A DNA stretch of 64,000 nucleotides from Patescibacteria group bacterium (GTDB lineage Bacteria > Patescibacteriota > Microgenomatia > UBA1406 > GWC2-37-13). Both the position numbers and the translations under genes were made by a program. The notes beneath the pieces are model-generated. The model worked only from the letters and a program-made list of their open reading frames with translations. It was not told the origin of the DNA and searched no databases. Each line of letters opens with the position of its first letter. The first letter of the stretch is position 1. Positions 59,810 to 64,000 of this stretch are shown one piece after another. The stretch covers positions 1-64,000 of the forward strand of contig JAOAFZ010000005.1 in assembly GCA_026415975.1 (NCBI GenBank). The letters are read 5' to 3'.

Positions 59810-60880
59810 ATGAATCGAGGTTTTTGGAGTAACCTGCCCAGGCCGGTCATTGGTCTGTCTCCGATGGATGGTGTTTCCGATGCCGCTTTCCGAGCGATAA
59901 CCGAGCGGTACGGCAGGCCGGATATACTTTTTACGGAGTTTACCGCAGTAGAGGCTATTGCGCGTGGAAAAACAAAGGTAATGGAAGCGCTTATTACCAA
60001 ACCCTCTTCTTCACCGACGGTCGCTCAGATCTTTGGTACCGAGGTACAGTCGTATTACTCGTCCGCGCTTGCTATTGCCGAGATGGGATTTGCGGGAATA
60101 GATATTAACATGGGCTGCCCTGCCAAAAATATCCAGCAACGGGGAGCCGGAGCAGGACTGATCCGCACACCGAAGCTGGCTCAGAAGATAGTCAGAACAG
60201 TCCAGAAGGCAATGCAGGATCGTGCTGATGGAATCACCATGGAACAGGCGGGCGTACATCCCGATGTGATTGGGTTTGTCAGCTGGTATCGTACACGATT
60301 TGGTGCTACTCCGCTCGAGGGCGTGCTCCCGGTATCCGTAAAGACACGAATCGGATTTGATGTGCCGGCGGTCGAGAGCTGGATACCGGCCCTGCTCGAG
60401 GTCGCTCCTGTTAATATCACCCTCCATGGCCGTACCCTCAAGCAGATGTATACGGGCATGGCCGACTGGGATGAAATTGCAAAGGCTGCCGAAATTGTAC
60501 ATGCAAGCGGTTCTGGGATCACACTTCTTGGCAATGGTGATGTCCAGTCCCGCGATGATGCGTTGGAACGGGTAGCAACATATAAAGTCGATGGCGTTCT
60601 TATAGGCCGTGCCAGCTTTGGAAACCCCTGGCTTTTTGCCGGCCGCGAGCCAACACCCCGGGAACGCATCTTGGTGGCACTTGAGCACACCCGAACATTC
60701 ATGGAGCTTACTCCCGAAGCCCATTTTCTCTCGATGCGGAAGCATCTAGCCTGGTACTGTAAGGGATTCCCGAACGCAGCCGATTTCAGGCTCAAGTTCG
60801 TGCGGGCGAATTCCGAGGAAGAAGTGAAGAATATTGCTGCCGAAGCAATGGAAATGCTTGCACAAGGAACGCATACATAA
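59810..60880 (+). CDS. dus: tRNA-dihydrouridine synthase
   Basis: 356 residues. FMN TIM barrel: 'VIGLSPMDGVSDAAFRAI', 'GIDINMGCPAKNIQQRGAGAG' with the catalytic Cys, 'LPVSVKTRIGFD', 'ITLHGRTLKQMYTG', 'LLGNGDVQSRDDAL' and 'GVLIGRASFGNPWLF'. It reduces uridine to dihydrouridine in the D loop of tRNA. An insertion of ~25 residues after the Cys motif ('ADGITMEQAGVHPDVIGFVSW') is longer than in typical Dus. TATACT (59795-59800) precedes the ATG by 9 nt. Confidence 0.95.
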   Translation: MNRGFWSNLPRPVIGLSPMDGVSDAAFRAITERYGRPDILFTEFTAVEAIARGKTKVMEALITKPSSSPTVAQIFGTEVQSYYSSALAIAEMGFAGIDINMGCPAKNIQQRGAGAGLIRTPKLAQKIVRTVQKAMQDRADGITMEQAGVHPDVIGFVSWYRTRFGATPLEGVLPVSVKTRIGFDVPAVESWIPALLEVAPVNITLHGRTLKQMYTGMADWDEIAKAAEIVHASGSGITLLGNGDVQSRDDALERVATYKVDGVLIGRASFGNPWLFAGREPTPRERILVALEHTRTFMELTPEAHFLSMRKHLAWYCKGFPNAADFRLKFVRANSEEEVKNIAAEAMEMLAQGTHT

Positions 60881-60965
60881 AATCACCTGAGGTTCGCCAA
60901 GCCCTTTGCAGGCGCACCAGGCTCTCGTTATGCGCACCAGGCCGGATTATTCATAATGCCGTTTC

Positions 60966-62657
60966 TTACCGGAGATTATGTGCATAATGCTTATACAGGT
61001 ACTCCAGATGCTTGCCGCGCTCCGCTTCGTATTCACTTCGCTTAACTCCGTGCCGTACAATCATACGCGATGCGTACCTGGCACCCAGGTAGTGAGGTAC
61101 GATCACATAGGTAGCTCCCCTTGCATACAGTTCCTTTGCCTCGCTCGCATCGTGGGCCAGCACGATTACAATAGCCTTCGCATTGGCGAGCTTTACCTGT
61201 TGCACCAGAAGTGCATTTGTCTGAAAGGAGGGAATGGTTGATACGACAATCTGCACATCCTGTAAATTCAGTTCATGGAGAAATTCAAGATCATCGGCAT
61301 CTCCGTAGACAAACGGAAGCCCCTCCTGTTCCAGCCGGGAGATAGACTCCGGATTATAATCCACAACCAGGAATTTTTTGCCCAACTCGGTAAATGCACC
61401 AACAAAGTCATGTCCCACACGATCGTATCCAAACAGGAGCGCGACGTACTCTTTTCTGGTTGTCTCCCGTGTTAAATCTATCTTCCGGAGTTCCAGGAAA
61501 CGTAGCCAAGGTCCCACCCAGTTGTAGATTCGGTCAGAGTACATAATCATGTAGGTAGAAACAGAGATAGTCACCAATCCGACCATAGTTATAATGGACA
61601 ACACGTCTTTCGAGAGATGCCCGACTTCGAATCCAATTGTAGCCAATATCAGCGAAAACTCACTGATCTGGGCTGTTGCCAGTCCGGCATGAAATCCGGT
61701 CCGGCGGTTATAGCCAAGAAGATTCATGATTACGATCACGATTGCCGGATTTCCGACCAGGACGAATACAGAGAGCAGCGCCGAAGGTACAATCAGTGAT
61801 CCGATGTTATCCAGTAGCATATTTGCACCCAAAAGGACAAAGAAGAGTACGATAAAAAAGTCCCGCAGGGGTCGCAGCCGGGCGCCGACTTCGTAGGCAA
61901 ACGGTGTTGCAGCAATGGCAACACCCGCAACCAGTGCGCCGATTTCGGCCGAGAAGCCGATGACGTGAAATAATGCTGCCAGTCCGAGTCCCCAGGCGAT
62001 AGATATAAGAAACAACATTTCCTGTGACTGGGCAAGCCAGCGGTAGAGACGGGGAATCACGAATGATGACAGCACCAGTATGACAGCAATCAACGCGAAT
62101 CCCTTAATGAGGGCAAATCCGACTGCAGTATACGGGTTTTCGCCGGTGCTTGAACTCAGTGTGGAAAAGAAAATCAGAAGAATCGTTGCAACCAGATCCT
62201 GAACCAGAAGGAATCCGATGGCAATCTTGCCATAGAGTTTGTTGAGATCTTTTTTATCGGAAAGGAGTTTGACGATGATGATGGTACTGCTGAACGTAAG
62301 CGCTATTGCAGTGTAGAGAGCAGCAAGACGCGGAATACCGATTGCCAGTGCAATCCCGAATCCGATAAGAGACGTGAATACAATCTGACCGATACCGGTT
62401 GCCAGCGATACTTTCCCAAGGTCTTTTATAACACGCGGACTCAGCGAAAGACCTACCAGAAAAAGAAGTATCGTGATTCCAAACTTTGAGAGCAGTTCAA
62501 GCTCATGTTCAGCCCGGAAAATATTTAACACAGAAGGTCCTACCAGGATACCGGTAATAATATAGCCTACTATCAGGGGCTGCCTGAGGAAACGCATTGC
62601 TATCGATACACCCGCTGCTACAGCGAGAATCTGCGCAATCTCAATAAATACATCCAT
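60966..62657 (-). CDS. Kef-type CPA2 cation:proton antiporter with TrkA-N domain
   Basis: 563 residues. The N-terminal ~390 residues hold 12-13 membrane helices of the Na/H exchanger CPA2 family ('ALTFSSTIIIVKLLSDKKDLN', 'LLVQDLVATILLIF', 'SAEIGALVAGVAIAATPFAYE'). The C-terminal TrkA-N (KTN) domain has 'EYVALLFGYDRVGHDFVGAF' and 'VVDYNPESISRLEQEGLPFVYGDADD', a nucleotide-gated Rossmann domain. It exchanges K+ (or Na+) for H+. A minus TACAAT box (62664-62669) ends 6 nt before the ATG. Confidence 0.93.
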   Translation of the reverse strand: MDVFIEIAQILAVAAGVSIAMRFLRQPLIVGYIITGILVGPSVLNIFRAEHELELLSKFGITILLFLVGLSLSPRVIKDLGKVSLATGIGQIVFTSLIGFGIALAIGIPRLAALYTAIALTFSSTIIIVKLLSDKKDLNKLYGKIAIGFLLVQDLVATILLIFFSTLSSSTGENPYTAVGFALIKGFALIAVILVLSSFVIPRLYRWLAQSQEMLFLISIAWGLGLAALFHVIGFSAEIGALVAGVAIAATPFAYEVGARLRPLRDFFIVLFFVLLGANMLLDNIGSLIVPSALLSVFVLVGNPAIVIVIMNLLGYNRRTGFHAGLATAQISEFSLILATIGFEVGHLSKDVLSIITMVGLVTISVSTYMIMYSDRIYNWVGPWLRFLELRKIDLTRETTRKEYVALLFGYDRVGHDFVGAFTELGKKFLVVDYNPESISRLEQEGLPFVYGDADDLEFLHELNLQDVQIVVSTIPSFQTNALLVQQVKLANAKAIVIVLAHDASEAKELYARGATYVIVPHYLGARYASRMIVRHGVKRSEYEAERGKHLEYLYKHYAHNLR

Positions 62658-62741
62658 GTTCTCATTGTATACTTTTTGGACTTTAATATGCCACGGTACA
62701 AAACACCGTCAGCAGCACCGATGAGTACTTTATCAAAATGA

Positions 62742-62747
62742 TATAAT
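62742..62747 (+). promoter_or_regulatory. -10 box of the propeller-VirB2 fusion gene
   Basis: TATAAT with 6 nt to the ATG at 62754 and 3 nt to the ATG at 62751; the downstream ATG fits the leaderless spacing used elsewhere. Confidence 0.55.
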
Positions 62748-62753
62748 TGGATG

Positions 62754-64000
62754 ATGAAATGCATTATTAGGACAATACAAAATAGTTTTATCGCCGGTTT
62801 AGCCGTAATATTTGTCTCCAGACTGTTTGCGCCGGTACCCGCCTCTGCACAGGTAATTGACTTTTTTCTGAACGTACCCTCACCCACTCCGTCAGCGCGT
62901 CCTACCGCACCTGCGACAGGCACTGTTCCAGTTACCGTTACTGCTACTGCCACACCTTCTGCCTCGGTGTTTCCTACCGGACCCGTACTTACCGTGACTC
63001 CACTCGTGACTCCGCAGCAAAGGGTACGCGTAATCGTGGGAAATGCGCAGAACAGAGGAGCCTTTGTGGACAACGCACTTGATATTACGGTGGTCCGTGA
63101 CGGGAAACTTCTGGTTGCCGGGGGTGATTATTCCCGGGTACAGATCGGGAGCGCTCCCGCGCAGTTACGGCAGAATCTTGACGCAGTGAACCTTGAAACC
63201 GGAACCCTCTACGACTGGAATCCCGCACCGGATGGGAAAGTAGAGACAATTTCGCTTGATGAGGCAACGATTTTTGTTGGTGGCCTGTTTACGACGATTG
63301 CCGGGGAACTTCGACCGTACATGGCTGCGTTCAGCCGTGATACCTTTGAGTTGCTTCCTTGGACTCCCGCTCCCGATAATTATGTCTTTGCCTCCCATGT
63401 AGATAGTACTGCGGTCTGGATTGGCGGACGGTTTACTGCCATCAACGGATGGCCCCGATCCAGGATTGCCATGTTCACAAAGCCTGATTATACCCTGAAC
63501 GGCTTTAATCCAGGCGTAAATGGCGATATTTTTACAATGACAGGAACAGATACCACCTTGTACATAGGTGGTGAATTCACCGAAGTAGCCGGGCAGCCGC
63601 GGCGATATCTTGCCGCCTTCGATAAAAATACCGGAGAATTACAACCTTGGAATCCAGATGCGGCAGATCCGGTCCGGAGACTGAACGTAACAGATGATAA
63701 CCGGATCGTTGCAAGCGGAATAACACTCCGTGAAGACGGAACCGCCGGGAGAACCTTCTCGCTAATTGATCCAGTAACGGGGGAGGTGCTTTCTGCAACA
63801 ATAGAAAATTCCCAGGGAACTCCGGTTCCCGCCGCAACCGGTAATACCGGACAGACAGCTAACGTTAATGCCGCCAATAACTCCCTTACCCAGGAAATAA
63901 TTGTAGATCAGACGGCGCTCGGATTCCGCATACCGAATCTGGCCGATGTGTTAACGTTTGTCATCAGGATTTTTTTCGTGATTGCAGGACTCGTTGCTCT
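62754..64000 (+). CDS. Secreted beta-propeller protein fused to a VirB2-like membrane segment, 3' truncated
   Basis: Open from the ATG at 62754 (or 62751) to the edge, ~415 residues so far. Signal peptide (ending APVPASA), Thr/Ala/Pro linker, then propeller-type repeats with 'VAGGDYSRVQIGSAPAQLR', 'FVGGLFTTIAGELRPYMAAF', 'WIGGRFTAINGWPRSRIAMF' and 'YIGGEFTEVAGQPRRYLAAF' (five or so blades), then 'IIVDQTALGFRIPNLADVLT', almost identical to the VirB2-like protein at 17959 just before its first membrane helix. So the protein presents a propeller outside and probably ends in the two-helix VirB2 module. Confidence 0.8.
   Translation, partial: MKCIIRTIQNSFIAGLAVIFVSRLFAPVPASAQVIDFFLNVPSPTPSARPTAPATGTVPVTVTATATPSASVFPTGPVLTVTPLVTPQQRVRVIVGNAQNRGAFVDNALDITVVRDGKLLVAGGDYSRVQIGSAPAQLRQNLDAVNLETGTLYDWNPAPDGKVETISLDEATIFVGGLFTTIAGELRPYMAAFSRDTFELLPWTPAPDNYVFASHVDSTAVWIGGRFTAINGWPRSRIAMFTKPDYTLNGFNPGVNGDIFTMTGTDTTLYIGGEFTEVAGQPRRYLAAFDKNTGELQPWNPDAADPVRRLNVTDDNRIVASGITLREDGTAGRTFSLIDPVTGEVLSATIENSQGTPVPAATGNTGQTANVNAANNSLTQEIIVDQTALGFRIPNLADVLTFVIRIFFVIAGLVA

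Noticed and set aside
1-64000. Alternative genetic code (TGA as glycine, as in some CPR groups)
   Set aside because: Many well-recognised genes end at TGA at the expected length (e.g. the 1611 gene and lexA-region genes), and no in-frame TGA is needed to complete a conserved domain.

Overview
The window reads as chromosome of a Candidate Phyla Radiation (Patescibacteria) bacterium, most like the Microgenomates. This is inferred from gene content: a VirB6/TrbL-like giant membrane protein, small VirB2/TrbC-like membrane proteins, SurA-like and carboxypeptidase-regulatory-like surface proteins, an RRM RNA-binding protein, and very compact intergenic regions. TGA is used as a normal stop, so this is not a code-25 lineage. 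A frequent pattern is a -10 box ending 6-8 nt before the start codon, which suggests many leaderless mRNAs. A few genes instead have an AGGGGGTG-type Shine-Dalgarno site.

Layout. 1-4719: end of a surface propeller protein, a small membrane protein, a membrane thioredoxin, an IPP-isomerase-like Nudix protein and a GT-C-like membrane protein. 4720-18931: a cell-envelope locus with a 1198-residue VirB6/TrbL-like protein, an array of two secreted or anchored gene families (A1-B1-A2-B2 plus a shortened A-B fusion), ComM/YifB, and two VirB2-like proteins. 19036-22226: glycosyltransferase GT2, tRNA-Met, FtsB-like, YqeY and a DEDD nuclease.

22401-30330 is an integration hot spot at tRNA-Asn. A 4.6-kb element carries one operon (HTH protein, BglII-like DNA methyltransferase, BglII-like endonuclease, large serine recombinase) plus a terminase-small-subunit-like gene. 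It abuts a decayed second element with a duplicated recombinase 3' end and a broken SpoVG-like gene, then relics including a type I HsdR C-terminus. 30414-37281 holds an unassigned biosynthetic-looking operon (CooC-like ATPase, PLP decarboxylase, cysteine-synthase/rhodanese fusion, methyltransferase, SufS-like enzyme) next to an MFS exporter with an apparent frameshift. 37409-40766 holds arsR-thioredoxin-permease, a secreted nuclease and a small gene behind a palindromic operator.

41014-64000 returns to housekeeping and envelope genes: SulP permease, glutaredoxin, PCD, beta-CASP nuclease, exonuclease/GIY-YIG fusion, MsrA, Ca/Na antiporter, RRM protein, a candidate structured RNA, L,D-transpeptidase, TetR, an OmpR regulator facing a 66-residue DHp-like protein, a flavin reductase, NrnA, LexA, a lytic-transglycosylase-like protein, a glycosyltransferase, Dus and a Kef-type antiporter. 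The right edge cuts a gene that fuses a propeller to the same VirB2-like segment seen at 17959. LexA boxes of the Gram-positive type (GAAC-N4-GTTC) lie in the lexA promoter and in the promoter of the exonuclease/GIY-YIG gene, which defines a small SOS regulon within the window.
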